This document shows, piece after piece, positions 43,884-52,883 of a DNA stretch of 64,000 bases. A model generated the notes under the pieces. That model was not told the DNA's origin and made no database searches. It saw nothing but the letters and a program-made list of their open reading frames with translations. This DNA comes from an uncultured Flavobacteriaceae bacterium. Lineage in GTDB: Bacteria > Bacteroidota > Bacteroidia > Flavobacteriales > Flavobacteriaceae. Both the position numbers and the translations under genes were made by a program. How positions within the stretch are numbered: the first letter of the stretch is position 1; every line of letters begins with the position of its first letter. Location of the stretch: the NCBI GenBank assembly GCA_947488345.1, contig CANKZQ010000004.1:1-64000 (forward strand), read 5' to 3'.

Positions 43884-44567
43884 ATGAGTAAAAATATTAT
43901 AATAACAGGAGCGAGTAGAGGTATAGGTTTTGCATTGGCAACCCAGTTAAGTGAAGACGGACATCAAGTCTTAGCACTTTCCCGTAACCTCAATTCTTTA
44001 CAACAAAAAGCGTTGAATAATGTACATTGTTTATCATGCGATATTGCAAAAGAAGAAGACTTGAAAAGTGTGCGAACCTATGTAAAAGAACATTGGAAGC
44101 AAGTAGACGTTATAATTCATAATGCGGGGCGTTTAATTAATAAACCTTTTAGCGAAACAACAACGGCTGACTTTTTAGCGGTCTATCAAGTAAATGTTTT
44201 CGCTGTCGCGGAATTGACACGTTTATTAGTACCTTTTTTAAATACCGGAAGTCATGTAGTTAGTGTTAGCAGTATGGGCGGAATCCAAGGGAGCATGAAG
44301 TTTCCCGGATTAGCGGCCTACAGCTCTTCAAAAGGGGCGGTTATTACGTTAACCGAATTACTGGCCGAAGAATATAAAGAGCAAGGTATTGCTTTTAATA
44401 CGTTGGCTTTAGGAGCCGTACAAACAGAAATGTTAGCAGAAGCTTTTCCTGGTTTCAAAGCACCTACAACAGCCGAAGAAATGGCGAGTTATATTGCGAA
44501 TTTTGCAGTTACTGGACACCAATTTTATAACGGTAAAGTATTACAAGTATCTTCGTCGACGCCATAA
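43884..44567 (+). CDS. Short-chain dehydrogenase/reductase
   Basis: A 227-residue cytosolic SDR. The NAD(P)-binding motif GASRGIG spans residues 9-15, NAG is at 80-82, and the active site Tyr146-x-x-x-Lys150 is in AAYSSSKGAV. A Ser at about 128 in SVSSMG completes the catalytic triad. The substrate cannot be predicted. Gap of 2 nt on both sides of the gene, in a run with DUF898, M48, SprT-like and guanylyltransferase genes. Confidence 0.9.
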   Translation: MSKNIIITGASRGIGFALATQLSEDGHQVLALSRNLNSLQQKALNNVHCLSCDIAKEEDLKSVRTYVKEHWKQVDVIIHNAGRLINKPFSETTTADFLAVYQVNVFAVAELTRLLVPFLNTGSHVVSVSSMGGIQGSMKFPGLAAYSSSKGAVITLTELLAEEYKEQGIAFNTLALGAVQTEMLAEAFPGFKAPTTAEEMASYIANFAVTGHQFYNGKVLQVSSSTP

Positions 44568-44569
44568 TC

Positions 44570-45160
44570 ATGAGACAAAAATTAATGACATATGTGCCAG
44601 AAGCATCTATTGAACTAGTTCTCGATTTATTAACACAATATCCGTGTAGACTAAAGATTGTGGGCAATAGAAAATCCAAACATGGAGATTTTAGAAAATT
44701 ACCTAACGGACACTATCAAATAACGATTAATAATGATTTGAATCAGTATCGATTTTTATTGACGTTAATCCATGAATTAGCACATTTAGTAACACATAAA
44801 AACCATGGAAAGGTGCAACCTCATGGTTCACAGTGGAAGCAGTGTTTTCAATATTTGATGTTACCATTTTTGCGACCAGAAATATATCCGAGTGAAGTGT
44901 TGCCTTTTTTGGCGCACTATCTTAAAAATCCAAAAGCTAGTACTGACTCTGATGTAAACTTATCTTTGGCTCTCAAACGATTGGATGCTCCGAATGATAA
45001 GAATTTCATATTTGAAATTCCGTTGCAACGTAAGTTTATATATAATAAACGTATTTTTGTACGTGGTCCGAAGCGTAGAACACGGTTCGGCTGTATTGAA
45101 GTTGCCTCTGGTAGAACCTATCTATTTCATCAAAATGCTGAAGTAGATCTCATAAACTAA
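44570..45160 (+). CDS. SprT-like zinc protein
   Basis: A 196-residue cytosolic protein with a SprT-like metal site: HELAH at residues 68-72 and a third His85 in PHGSQWK. The flanking RFLLTLIHELAHLV and LPFLRPEIYPSEV match SprT/YgjP-type domains. No C-terminal CxxC zinc ribbon is present. SprT-like proteins can be DNA-protein crosslink proteases or have unknown roles. It sits between an SDR gene and the mannose-1-phosphate guanylyltransferase gene. Confidence 0.85.
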   Translation: MRQKLMTYVPEASIELVLDLLTQYPCRLKIVGNRKSKHGDFRKLPNGHYQITINNDLNQYRFLLTLIHELAHLVTHKNHGKVQPHGSQWKQCFQYLMLPFLRPEIYPSEVLPFLAHYLKNPKASTDSDVNLSLALKRLDAPNDKNFIFEIPLQRKFIYNKRIFVRGPKRRTRFGCIEVASGRTYLFHQNAEVDLIN

Positions 45161-45170
45161 AAAATTGAAA

Positions 45171-46247
45171 ATGAATAAAAATTATTATGCCGTTATTATG
45201 GCAGGTGGTGTAGGATCGAGATTCTGGCCCGTAAGCACACAAAATTTTCCTAAACAGTTTCATGACATGCTTGGTACAGGGGAGTCGTTGTTGCAAAAGA
45301 CTTTCAGTCGTCTAGCAAAAGTGATTCCTAGTGAGAATATATTGATTGCAACAAACAGGCGTTATAAAGAATTGGTTTTAGAGCAATTAAAAGAGGTACA
45401 AGAAAAGCAATTGCTATTAGAACCTACTATGCGTAACACGGCGCCATGCATCTTATATGCTGCGTTAAAAATAAAGCAAGAAAATCCAAATGGTGTAATG
45501 ATTGTTGCGCCTTCTGATCATTGGATAGAAGACGAAAAAACATTTACAGAATCTATAACAATGGCATTTGAAGCTTGCGCTAAAGAAGATATTTTAATGA
45601 CGCTTGGGATTCAACCATCGAGTCCGAATACTGGCTATGGTTATATTCATTTCGAAAATGATTCGAAACCCATAAAAAGAGTAAAACAGTTTACAGAAAA
45701 GCCAACATTAGATGTTGCCACCCAGTTCGTGGATAGCGGTGCCTATCTATGGAATGCTGGAATTTTTGTGTGGAGCGTACCGAGTATTCTCAATGCTTTT
45801 GAGAAAAGTCTGCCAGAAATGCTTACGCTCTTTTGCAAGGGAGAGCAAGTCTATAATACCGAGTTTGAAGATGATTTTATCTCGAGTAATTATGGGTTAG
45901 CCGAAGATATTTCGATTGACTATGGCATTATGCAAGAAGCCAACAATATATATGTATTGCCTGTTGATTTTGGGTGGAATGATTTAGGCACTTGGAGTTC
46001 TTTATATGATAAATTAGATAAAGATGCCGTAAACAATGCTACGGTTAATGGAAAAGTGATTTTTAAAGATGCTTCTGGTAATATGGTACGAACACAATCT
46101 AAAAAACATGTTGTAATTCAAGGTTTAGATGACTATATTGTGGTTGAAAAAGATGATGTATTGTTGATTTGTCCGAAAAAAGAAGAACAAAACATTAAGC
46201 AAATCGTGGCCGATGTACGCAATGAGTTTGGTCAAGATTTTGTCTAA
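45171..46247 (+). CDS. Mannose-1-phosphate guanylyltransferase
   Basis: A 358-residue nucleotidyltransferase converting mannose-1-phosphate and GTP to GDP-mannose. The signature MAGGVGSRFWPVS lies at residues about 10-22. Others are LLEPTMRNTAPCILYAAL, APSDHWIEDE, LGIQPSSPNTGYGYIHF, FTEKPTLDVA and the NAGIFVWS strand. It ends after the nucleotidyltransferase domain, without a C-terminal mannose isomerase domain. The frame opens at a TTG (45165), but ATG 45171 gives MNKNYY, the usual form. It feeds polysaccharide, LPS or glycoprotein synthesis and ends the rightward run beginning at 41822. Confidence 0.93.
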   Translation: MNKNYYAVIMAGGVGSRFWPVSTQNFPKQFHDMLGTGESLLQKTFSRLAKVIPSENILIATNRRYKELVLEQLKEVQEKQLLLEPTMRNTAPCILYAALKIKQENPNGVMIVAPSDHWIEDEKTFTESITMAFEACAKEDILMTLGIQPSSPNTGYGYIHFENDSKPIKRVKQFTEKPTLDVATQFVDSGAYLWNAGIFVWSVPSILNAFEKSLPEMLTLFCKGEQVYNTEFEDDFISSNYGLAEDISIDYGIMQEANNIYVLPVDFGWNDLGTWSSLYDKLDKDAVNNATVNGKVIFKDASGNMVRTQSKKHVVIQGLDDYIVVEKDDVLLICPKKEEQNIKQIVADVRNEFGQDFV

Positions 46248-46292
46248 TCAAAGAAAATAGGAGCCAATATTGATGACAAGAACCCTCTAACC

Positions 46293-47726
46293 ATGGAAGA
46301 AGAAAACACTAAAATAGAAGTCGATTTAGACGTAACAAAAAAAGATGTCAAGAAAGAATTTTCTGGTTTTTTTGGGAGTGTAAAACATTTTCTAAAAGAA
46401 CTGTTGGAGATTCGTCATGATACAAATAAGGAAGGTACAGTTCAGCAAATTAAGGACGGTATTTCGATGCAAGGGCATACGGCTTGGATTTTAGTATTCT
46501 CCATCACGATTGCATCTATTGGTTTAAATGCAAATTCAGCTGCGGTGGTCATTGGTGCCATGCTTATTTCTCCTTTAATGGGACCGATTTTAGGTGTTGG
46601 TTTGTCTATTGGTATTAATGATATTGATACGCTTCGTAAATCGATGATGAATTTGGGAGTGATGATAGGTTTGAGTTTATTGACTTCTTTTTTGTTTTTT
46701 AGTATTCCGTTATTTCAAGAGCAAACACCTGAAATTTTAGCGAGAACAAGACCTGATGTTCGAGATGTGTTTATAGCTATGGCGGGTGGTTTGGCCTTGA
46801 TTGTTGCAGTGAGTCGACCCTCGGCACAAACAAATACTGTTGCGGGTGTAGCTATCGCCACAGCCTTAATGCCACCTTTATGTACGGCTGGATATGGATT
46901 GGCTACTTGGAATTTTAGTTTCTTTTTTGGGGCTATGTTCCTATTTACCATTAACACCATTTTTATAGCATTGGCGACGTTTGTAATCGTAAAGTATTTG
47001 CGTTTTCCAATGGTGAAATATATCAATTCGGCGAGAAGAAAGTCAATTGCTCGTTTAGCTTCTTTTTTGGCTTTTATCATTTTTGCAGGTAGTATATATT
47101 CGTTTTACAACTTATTTAAAGAAAATCAATTTAAACAAATAGCACATGATTTTATTGAGGAATTAAAAGAAGATGGCCAAGCCATCTTAGGGGAAGATGA
47201 TGAAAATATCGATTATCTAAATAGAACAATTACTATTCCTTTATTGGGTGGTATGGTTGACGATTCAAAGCGGGAAGAGTGGATTTTAAGAATGGAAGCC
47301 TTAGGATTAAAAGATACAAAACTCAATGTGCAACAAGGTAACGATTCTGAAATTCGAGAGCAAGTAGAAGACCTGAGAGATCTATATTCACAAAATCAAA
47401 AAATTATCACATCACGGGACGAAACAATTAAAGAGAAGGAAGATAAAATACGCTTATTAGAACGACAGCTTACCTTGATTTCTCAAAAAAGTATTCCGTT
47501 TAAGCAAGTAAGTGCTGAGGCAAAAATAATAGCTTCAGGCTTAGAAGAACTTTCTTATTCTGATGTGATCAAAACTAACTTTAAAAGTATTGATACCGTG
47601 CGCATGTTTTATTTTAAATGGTACGATTCTATTCCGAGAAAAGTCATTCGAGCAGAAGAACCTGACTTGAAAAAATGGTTAAAAACAAGGTTACAGTTAG
47701 ATACGGTGCGAGTAGGAAAAAAATAA
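46293..47726 (+). CDS. DUF389 membrane protein with C-terminal coiled coil
   Basis: A 477-residue protein. Residues about 70-275 form the DUF389 membrane domain of about six helices, with HTAWILVFSITIASIGLNANSAAVVIGAMLISPLMGPILGVG and ATALMPPLCTAGYG, the two diagnostic motifs. After about 330 comes a coiled coil (QVEDLRDLYSQNQKIITSRDETIKEKEDKIRLLERQL) and a small C-terminal domain. The physiological role of DUF389 proteins is unknown. It faces the mlaF gene, with 145 nt and a hairpin between them. Confidence 0.88.
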   Translation: MEEENTKIEVDLDVTKKDVKKEFSGFFGSVKHFLKELLEIRHDTNKEGTVQQIKDGISMQGHTAWILVFSITIASIGLNANSAAVVIGAMLISPLMGPILGVGLSIGINDIDTLRKSMMNLGVMIGLSLLTSFLFFSIPLFQEQTPEILARTRPDVRDVFIAMAGGLALIVAVSRPSAQTNTVAGVAIATALMPPLCTAGYGLATWNFSFFFGAMFLFTINTIFIALATFVIVKYLRFPMVKYINSARRKSIARLASFLAFIIFAGSIYSFYNLFKENQFKQIAHDFIEELKEDGQAILGEDDENIDYLNRTITIPLLGGMVDDSKREEWILRMEALGLKDTKLNVQQGNDSEIREQVEDLRDLYSQNQKIITSRDETIKEKEDKIRLLERQLTLISQKSIPFKQVSAEAKIIASGLEELSYSDVIKTNFKSIDTVRMFYFKWYDSIPRKVIRAEEPDLKKWLKTRLQLDTVRVGKK

Positions 47727-47791
47727 GTTTCACTGCTGTACAGGGAGGAATCCAGAATAAGTAAACTTTTACATCTTAGTAGGTACAAGTT

Positions 47792-47823
47792 TTTTGAAGC
47801 TCATGTTTGTCGAGGCTTCAAAA
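47792..47823. terminator. Terminator-like hairpin between convergent genes
   Basis: TTTTGAAGC (47792-47800) and GCTTCAAAA (47815-47823) form a perfect 9-bp stem with a 14-nt loop between the DUF389 gene and mlaF. There is no long T-run after the stem on either strand, so it may be a weak terminator or a different element. Confidence 0.5.
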
Positions 47824-47871
47824 TGTCTTCAAAATAACTTGAATTGATATTATTTAAATGAAATTAAGAGA

Positions 47872-48639
47872 CTAACCGTTTTCTTTTAATTGAGCAGCTC
47901 TTACCTTTTTAAACAAATTAGAAGAATATACAAAGTCGGTTAAAGCTTCATTATCGGTTTTGAAAACATCATCGCTGCTGCCTTCCCATTCTTTGATGCC
48001 GTTTCTCAAGAAAATAATCTTTTCTCCAATTTCCATAACAGAGTTCATATCGTGCGAATTGATCATGGTGATCATATCGTATTCTTTGGTAATTTCTTGA
48101 ATTAAATTATCAATTACGATCGCTGTCTTAGGATCGAGACCAGAGTTGGGTTCATCGCAAAACAAATACTTAGGATTGTTTACAATGGCCCGCGCAATGG
48201 CAACACGTTTTTGCATACCTCCAGAAGCTTCACTGGGCATTTTTTTGTGCGCATCCGGTAAATTAACACGCTTTAGAACCACATTTACTCGATCTTGCAT
48301 TTCACTTTTACTTTGCTTGGTAAACATCCGTAAAGGAAACATCACATTTTCTGCAATAGTCATCGAATCGAATAAGGCACTGCCTTGAAAAACCATGCCC
48401 ATATCGGCTCTTAAATCCCTTTTTTCGTTATCTGATAAGTCTGAATATATTTTCCCATCATAAGAGATTGTACCTCCATCAGGTGTAAATAGACCCAGCA
48501 AACATTTTAAAAATACCGTTTTTCCAGAACCACTTTGTCCGATGATAAGATTGGTTTTCCCTTTTTCAAAAGAAGTGCTAATTCCTTTCAAAATTTTAGT
48601 ATCACCAAACGATTTTTCTAAGTTTTCTACTACGATCAT
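47872..48639 (-). CDS. mlaF: ABC transporter ATPase of the phospholipid-trafficking (Mla) system
   Basis: The ATP-binding subunit of a MlaFEDB-type transporter moving phospholipid between membranes. The Walker A GQSGSGKT is at about 31-38, then SGGMQKR (signature) and DEPNSGLDP (Walker B). The frame reads upstream to 48699, but the ATG at 48639 starts MIVVENLEKSF and overlaps the mlaE stop by one base, the expected coupling. It pairs with mlaE upstream. MlaD and the other subunits are not in the window. Confidence 0.9.
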   Translation of the reverse strand: MIVVENLEKSFGDTKILKGISTSFEKGKTNLIIGQSGSGKTVFLKCLLGLFTPDGGTISYDGKIYSDLSDNEKRDLRADMGMVFQGSALFDSMTIAENVMFPLRMFTKQSKSEMQDRVNVVLKRVNLPDAHKKMPSEASGGMQKRVAIARAIVNNPKYLFCDEPNSGLDPKTAIVIDNLIQEITKEYDMITMINSHDMNSVMEIGEKIIFLRNGIKEWEGSSDDVFKTDNEALTDFVYSSNLFKKVRAAQLKENG

Positions 48640-49376
48640 TAGCTTAATAACAATTGGGTTAAAATATAATTTAATAAGATGATGATAACACTCGTCCATA
48701 CGAAAGAAGTGGTACTTGCTTTACCAACTTCTAAGGCACCACCTTTCATAAAATATCCGTAGAACGAAGGAACCGTCGCCAAAACGAAGGCAAAAACTAC
48801 TGTTTTTGCAAATGCATAAATGATATGAAAAGGAATAAAGTCAGTTTGAATACCTATAATATAATCTTCCATACTGGTAAAACCACCATATACACATGCT
48901 GCCATTCCACCAAGAATTCCTAAAAACATGGCAATTGAAATCACAAACGGATACAGCATTAGCGCAATGAATTTTGGGAAAACCAAGTAATTAATCGCAT
49001 TGATACCCATCACTTCTAAGGCATCAATCTGTTCGGTCACACGCATAGAACCGATACTCGAGGTAATAAACGAACCTACCTTACCTGCCATAATGATAGA
49101 TATAAAGGTAGGAGCAAATTCTAAAATAACCGATTGTCTTGTGGCAAACCCAACTAAGTATTGCGGAATCAAAGGATTTGTGATATTCAAGGCCGTTTGA
49201 ATCGTAACCACCCCGCCCACGAAAAAAGAGATGAACGCCACAATACCAATAGAACCAATAATCAAATCGTCAATATCCTTAAGAATCAACGTTTTCATTA
49301 CAGCCCATTTCGTAGGCTTACGAAACATTTCTAGAACCATTAAAAAATATGCACCAATATTCTCGAGATATGTCAT
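48639..49376 (-). CDS. mlaE: MlaE-family permease of the phospholipid transporter
   Basis: The 245-residue permease subunit of an Mla-type ABC transporter. Features include VVTIQTALNITNPLIPQYLVGFATRQSVILEFAPTFISIIMAGKVGSFITSSIGSMRVTEQIDALEVMGI, the diagnostic MlaE region, and five or so membrane helices. Its stop overlaps the mlaF start by one base, so the two are translationally coupled. It supports outer-membrane lipid asymmetry in Gram-negative envelopes. Confidence 0.93.
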   Translation of the reverse strand: MTYLENIGAYFLMVLEMFRKPTKWAVMKTLILKDIDDLIIGSIGIVAFISFFVGGVVTIQTALNITNPLIPQYLVGFATRQSVILEFAPTFISIIMAGKVGSFITSSIGSMRVTEQIDALEVMGINAINYLVFPKFIALMLYPFVISIAMFLGILGGMAACVYGGFTSMEDYIIGIQTDFIPFHIIYAFAKTVVFAFVLATVPSFYGYFMKGGALEVGKASTTSFVWTSVIIILLNYILTQLLLS

Positions 49377-49465
49377 TTAAATACGTTAAAATATTTTAAT
49401 GTGATGAAATCGTTATCAATTAAAATATGCATATTCAAAAATATAATTTTAAATGTAAAATGAGC

Positions 49466-49473
49466 TACATTTG
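49466..49473 (+). promoter_or_regulatory. Possible -7 promoter box of the phosphatase gene
   Basis: TACATTTG (49466-49473) matches TAnnTTTG and lies 24 nt before the ATG. No TTG is found at the proper distance upstream, so the -33 part is weak. The position makes it the best promoter candidate for the gene at 49497. Confidence 0.4.
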
Positions 49474-49496
49474 AGGAATATTAAATTTAGATTGAT

Positions 49497-51137
49497 ATGA
49501 GATTTTTGTTGTCCGTCGTTTTTATCGTAGGTTCTTGGAGTGTTGGTTTTTCTCAAACCATAGAAAGTGAACGTCCAAAGTTAGTTGTAGGAATTGTAGT
49601 CGATCAAATGCGTTATGATTATTTAACGAGATTCTATGATAAGTACGCTGAAGGCGGATTTAAGAGATTACTAACACATGGTTTCAGTTTGGAAAATGCG
49701 CATTTTAATTATATTCCGACGTACACCGCGCCTGGTCATGCTTCTGTATACACAGGAACGACGCCGAGCGTACATGGAATTATTGGAAATAATTGGTACG
49801 ATAAGAAATTAAAAAAAGAGATCTATTGTGTAGATGATCCAAACTATAGAAGTGTAGGAAGTTCTGCCGGAGGTGAGAAGTCACCATATAGAATGCTCAC
49901 AACTACCATTACGGACGAGCTGAAACTGGCTCAAAATCGGCAAGGAAAAGTAATTGCATTAAGTATCAAAGATCGATCAGCTGTGTTGCCAGGTGGACAT
50001 ACAGCCGATGCTGCTTATTGGTTTCCTGGTGGCGAGGAAGGTAAATTTATTACAAGCACCTATTACAGAGAAAGTTTGCCAAAGTGGGTGATAGATTTCA
50101 ATGCATCTGGAAAGGCAAAAGAATACTTAAATACCACTTGGAATACCTTAGAAGACATCAGTACATATACCGAGAGTATGGCTGACAATAATATATTTGA
50201 AGGTTTATTCAACGGAAAAAAGACACCCACGTTTCCCTATAATTTGAAGAAATTAAAAAAGAAAAATGGCAATTACGATCTTTTAAAAGCGGTTCCTTTT
50301 GGTAATAGTATTGTGAAGGATTTTGCGGAGGCTGCCATAGTAGGAGAAGAGTTGGGGCAAGGCTCAGTAACTGATTTTTTGTCCATAAGTTTCTCAAGCA
50401 CAGATTATGTTGGGCACAAATTTGGTCCAGATTCTAAAGAAATTGAAGACACCTATATTCGATTAGATCGAGACTTGGCATCATTTTTCAAGTTCTTAGA
50501 TGAGAAAATAGGTAAAGGTAAGTATACCTTATTTTTGACGGCAGATCACGCAGTATCACAAGTACCGGCGTACTTAGAAACTTTAAAAATTCCTGCAGGT
50601 TACTTCGATGGAAGTAAACTCAAGAATCGCTTGAATATGATCACGCAAAAAGAGTTCAATCTACCGATGGATAGTTTGATTGAAAATACATCGAATAATC
50701 AATTGTTTTTTAATAAAGAAGCTCTTAAACGACACGATTTGAATGTTGAAGACGTGAGTGCGAAATTGGCGAACGAGTTGATTTCGTATGAAACGATACA
50801 TAGAACGGTGACTGCAAACACCTTACAAAATACAGAATTTAGTACTGGTATTTTGAAGCGTTTACAAAAGGGATACAATCAAAAGTTTTCTGGAGATGTC
50901 TTATGGATTCCCAATCCGTCAACAATATGGGGAGGAGAAACTGGCACGACACATGGTTCTGGATTTAATTATGATTCGCACGTACCTATACTATTCTATG
51001 GAAAAGGTATTAAAACTGGGATCTCGAAAAGAAGGGTGTCGATTACTGATATTGCTCCAACCTTATCTAATTTGTTAAAAATTAGTTTCCCCAATGGCGC
51101 TACAGGTACCATTATCGAAGAAGTGTTGGAAGAGTAG
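49497..51137 (+). CDS. pafA: Alkaline phosphatase superfamily protein, PafA-type
   Basis: A 546-residue exported phosphatase of the PafA/nucleotide-pyrophosphatase-like group. A signal peptide ends VGFSQ. The metal-binding Asp36 is in GIVVDQMRYDY, and the nucleophile is Thr77 in TYTAPGHAS, as in the Elizabethkingia PafA enzyme. Further ligands come from SFSSTDYVGHKFGPDS, TADHAVSQ and THGSGFNYDSHVP. PafA hydrolyses phosphomonoesters in the periplasm and is widespread in Bacteroidota. Monocistronic; the promoter is weakly supported. Confidence 0.9.
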   Translation: MRFLLSVVFIVGSWSVGFSQTIESERPKLVVGIVVDQMRYDYLTRFYDKYAEGGFKRLLTHGFSLENAHFNYIPTYTAPGHASVYTGTTPSVHGIIGNNWYDKKLKKEIYCVDDPNYRSVGSSAGGEKSPYRMLTTTITDELKLAQNRQGKVIALSIKDRSAVLPGGHTADAAYWFPGGEEGKFITSTYYRESLPKWVIDFNASGKAKEYLNTTWNTLEDISTYTESMADNNIFEGLFNGKKTPTFPYNLKKLKKKNGNYDLLKAVPFGNSIVKDFAEAAIVGEELGQGSVTDFLSISFSSTDYVGHKFGPDSKEIEDTYIRLDRDLASFFKFLDEKIGKGKYTLFLTADHAVSQVPAYLETLKIPAGYFDGSKLKNRLNMITQKEFNLPMDSLIENTSNNQLFFNKEALKRHDLNVEDVSAKLANELISYETIHRTVTANTLQNTEFSTGILKRLQKGYNQKFSGDVLWIPNPSTIWGGETGTTHGSGFNYDSHVPILFYGKGIKTGISKRRVSITDIAPTLSNLLKISFPNGATGTIIEEVLEE

Positions 51138-51138
51138 G

Positions 51139-51255
51139 TTATTTCTCTATTTTTCTTTTTTGAATAGCTTTCCTTTTTTTCTTATCAGAAAGTATAATCT
51201 GAATGATTAAGATAAACGCAAAGAGGAGAAGCGATAGAATTATTTTATTTGTCAT
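51139..51255 (-). CDS. Probable 38-residue single-pass membrane protein
   Basis: A short ORF, 38 residues, on the minus strand: MTNKIILSLLLFAFILI, then IQIILSDKKKRKAIQ and KRKIEK. It has one hydrophobic helix (about 5-22) followed by a strongly basic tail. It starts 60 nt downstream of the KAS III-like stop on the same strand, and its stop adjoins the end of the convergent phosphatase gene. The pattern of a hydrophobic N-terminus followed by a lysine-rich tail is coherent and hard to get by chance, but no homologue is known to me. Confidence 0.5.
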   Translation of the reverse strand: MTNKIILSLLLFAFILIIQIILSDKKKRKAIQKRKIEK

Positions 51256-51314
51256 TTTGGGTAGGAGTTACAATATGTTTCATATTATAACGACCTTACT
51301 TGCAAATTATTATC

Positions 51315-52376
51315 CTAATATTTATAGACTACCGCATTAATGTTCATACCGGCACCTACAGAGGCTAATATAATGACATCACCACGTTGCACTTCGTGAT
51401 TTTCTAATTTCCCTTTTAAAACCAAGTCTAATAATGTAGGTACTGTCGCTACAGAGCTATTTCCCAGTTTATGAATACTCATCGGCATCACATTTTCGGG
51501 AGTAGGTGTCTTGTATAGTCTAAAGAAACGTTTGATAATTGCTTCATCCATTTTTTCATTTGCTTGATGTATGAAGACCTTTTTCACATCTGTAATGGCC
51601 ATCCCACTTTTTTCTAATGCGATTTTCATTGCATTTGGCACATTATTTAATGCGTATTCATAAATCTTACGACCATGCATTTTGATATATCTTACGGTAG
51701 GATCTGTGTTAGGAATATTCGATTTACCTAAAAATAAATACTTGGCTTCATCATAGGTATGCGATTGCGTCGCATGACTCAATACCCCTGATTTTCCATT
51801 TTCTTTTCTCTCAACAATACAAGCTCCAGCACCATCAGAATAAATCATAGAATCTCTGTCATGCATATCTAATACACGTGAGAGTGTTTCACTACCGATA
51901 ACTAAACACTTTTTAGCCAAACCAGCTCTAATGAAAGTATCGGCTTGAATAACACCTTCTACCCAACCCGGACAACCGAATACAATATCGTAGGCCACGC
52001 AATTAGGGTTTTTTATTTTAAGTAAGTGTTTCACACGGGCTGCTAAACTTGGTAGGATATCGGTTTGAATCGTTCCTTTTTTGATATCACCAAAATTTTG
52101 TGCTAGGATAATATAATCTAATTCTTCAGGATCGATATTGGCATCTTCTATGGCCTTTTGTGCCGCGATCAAGGCAATATCACTCGATAGCATATCATCT
52201 TTGGCATAACGCCTTTCTTCAATACCAGTGATTGCTTTGAACTTTTCAATAATGACTTCATTTGAGTTTTCAAAAGGCACATTTTTATCACTAAAAAAAC
52301 GTTCTTGATTAAAGTCGGCGTTGGTTTTAATAATGGCAGGGATGTAGCTTCCAGTTCCAGTTATGACTGAATTCAT
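51315..52376 (-). CDS. 3-oxoacyl-ACP synthase III-like protein
   Basis: A 353-residue thiolase-fold enzyme of the KAS III/FabH superfamily. The active Cys135 is in VFGCPGWVEG, with downstream conserved HQANEKMDEAIIKRF (the His) and GNSSVATVP (the Asn). FabH condenses acetyl-CoA with malonyl-ACP, but many Bacteroidota paralogues start other acyl chains or terpenoid-like products. Length is a little above FabH (about 320), suggesting a specialised paralogue. It is not next to other fab genes, so its exact role is open. Confidence 0.85.
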   Translation of the reverse strand: MNSVITGTGSYIPAIIKTNADFNQERFFSDKNVPFENSNEVIIEKFKAITGIEERRYAKDDMLSSDIALIAAQKAIEDANIDPEELDYIILAQNFGDIKKGTIQTDILPSLAARVKHLLKIKNPNCVAYDIVFGCPGWVEGVIQADTFIRAGLAKKCLVIGSETLSRVLDMHDRDSMIYSDGAGACIVERKENGKSGVLSHATQSHTYDEAKYLFLGKSNIPNTDPTVRYIKMHGRKIYEYALNNVPNAMKIALEKSGMAITDVKKVFIHQANEKMDEAIIKRFFRLYKTPTPENVMPMSIHKLGNSSVATVPTLLDLVLKGKLENHEVQRGDVIILASVGAGMNINAVVYKY

Positions 52377-52477
52377 AGATGGGTTGTTAGGTTATTACGG
52401 CGAAACTAATTCTTTTTTCATAAAAGTTGAAGGGATAGCGTAATTACTTTTCTAATCTGGTATTTTTTTATAAATAT

Positions 52478-52503
52478 GACAATCAAATAACCGATTGATT
52501 GTC
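52478..52503. terminator. Hairpin at the end of the haemoglobin gene
   Basis: GACAATCAA (52478-52486) and TTGATTGTC (52495-52503) form a perfect 9-bp stem with an 8-nt loop that includes the stop codon of the truncated haemoglobin gene. It is followed by an AT-rich but not T-only run on the minus strand. Likely a terminator of the leftward cdd-globin transcript. Confidence 0.55.
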
Positions 52504-52876
52504 AACTTTGCATCTTTATTTTCATGACCGTAGCTATCGACAGTGCTCTTGTTTTAGCAAGCAGCACATTGTTACCCTTAAAATGAGCATCAATTGTTGT
52601 ATTGAAATGTCCTAACCATTGGTCAAAGTGTTCAGATAAGAAAGGTTTGTTTTTGTGCAAAGCTACATGAGGTTTCATGGCATTGTTGGTATAATTTGTT
52701 GTTTTTAGCAATATATCTTCCCAAAAATCTACAATAATATCTAAATGATGCTGTAGGTTATCTGCCTTGACTATTTCTTCAAAAAAGTGCTGAAGCTGTT
52801 GATCTTTTAATAGGGCATCATAAAATTCATGTATGAATAGCGCGATATCTTCTCTACTTTGAATATCAGGTTTCAT
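52502..52876 (-). CDS. Group III truncated haemoglobin
   Basis: A globin of about 124 residues. The frame opens at 52903, overlapping cdd, but the ATG at 52876 (MKPDIQSREDIALF) begins 7 nt after the cdd stop and gives the standard N-terminus. The helical pattern is YDALLKDQQLQHFFEEI, HHLDIIVDFWEDILL, and HFDQWLGHF with the likely proximal haem His in EHFDQW. Group III globins bind O2 or NO in a two-over-two fold. It probably shares a transcript with cytidine deaminase. Confidence 0.85.
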   Translation of the reverse strand: MKPDIQSREDIALFIHEFYDALLKDQQLQHFFEEIVKADNLQHHLDIIVDFWEDILLKTTNYTNNAMKPHVALHKNKPFLSEHFDQWLGHFNTTIDAHFKGNNVLLAKTRALSIATVMKIKMQS

Positions 52877-52883
52877 AAGCGCG

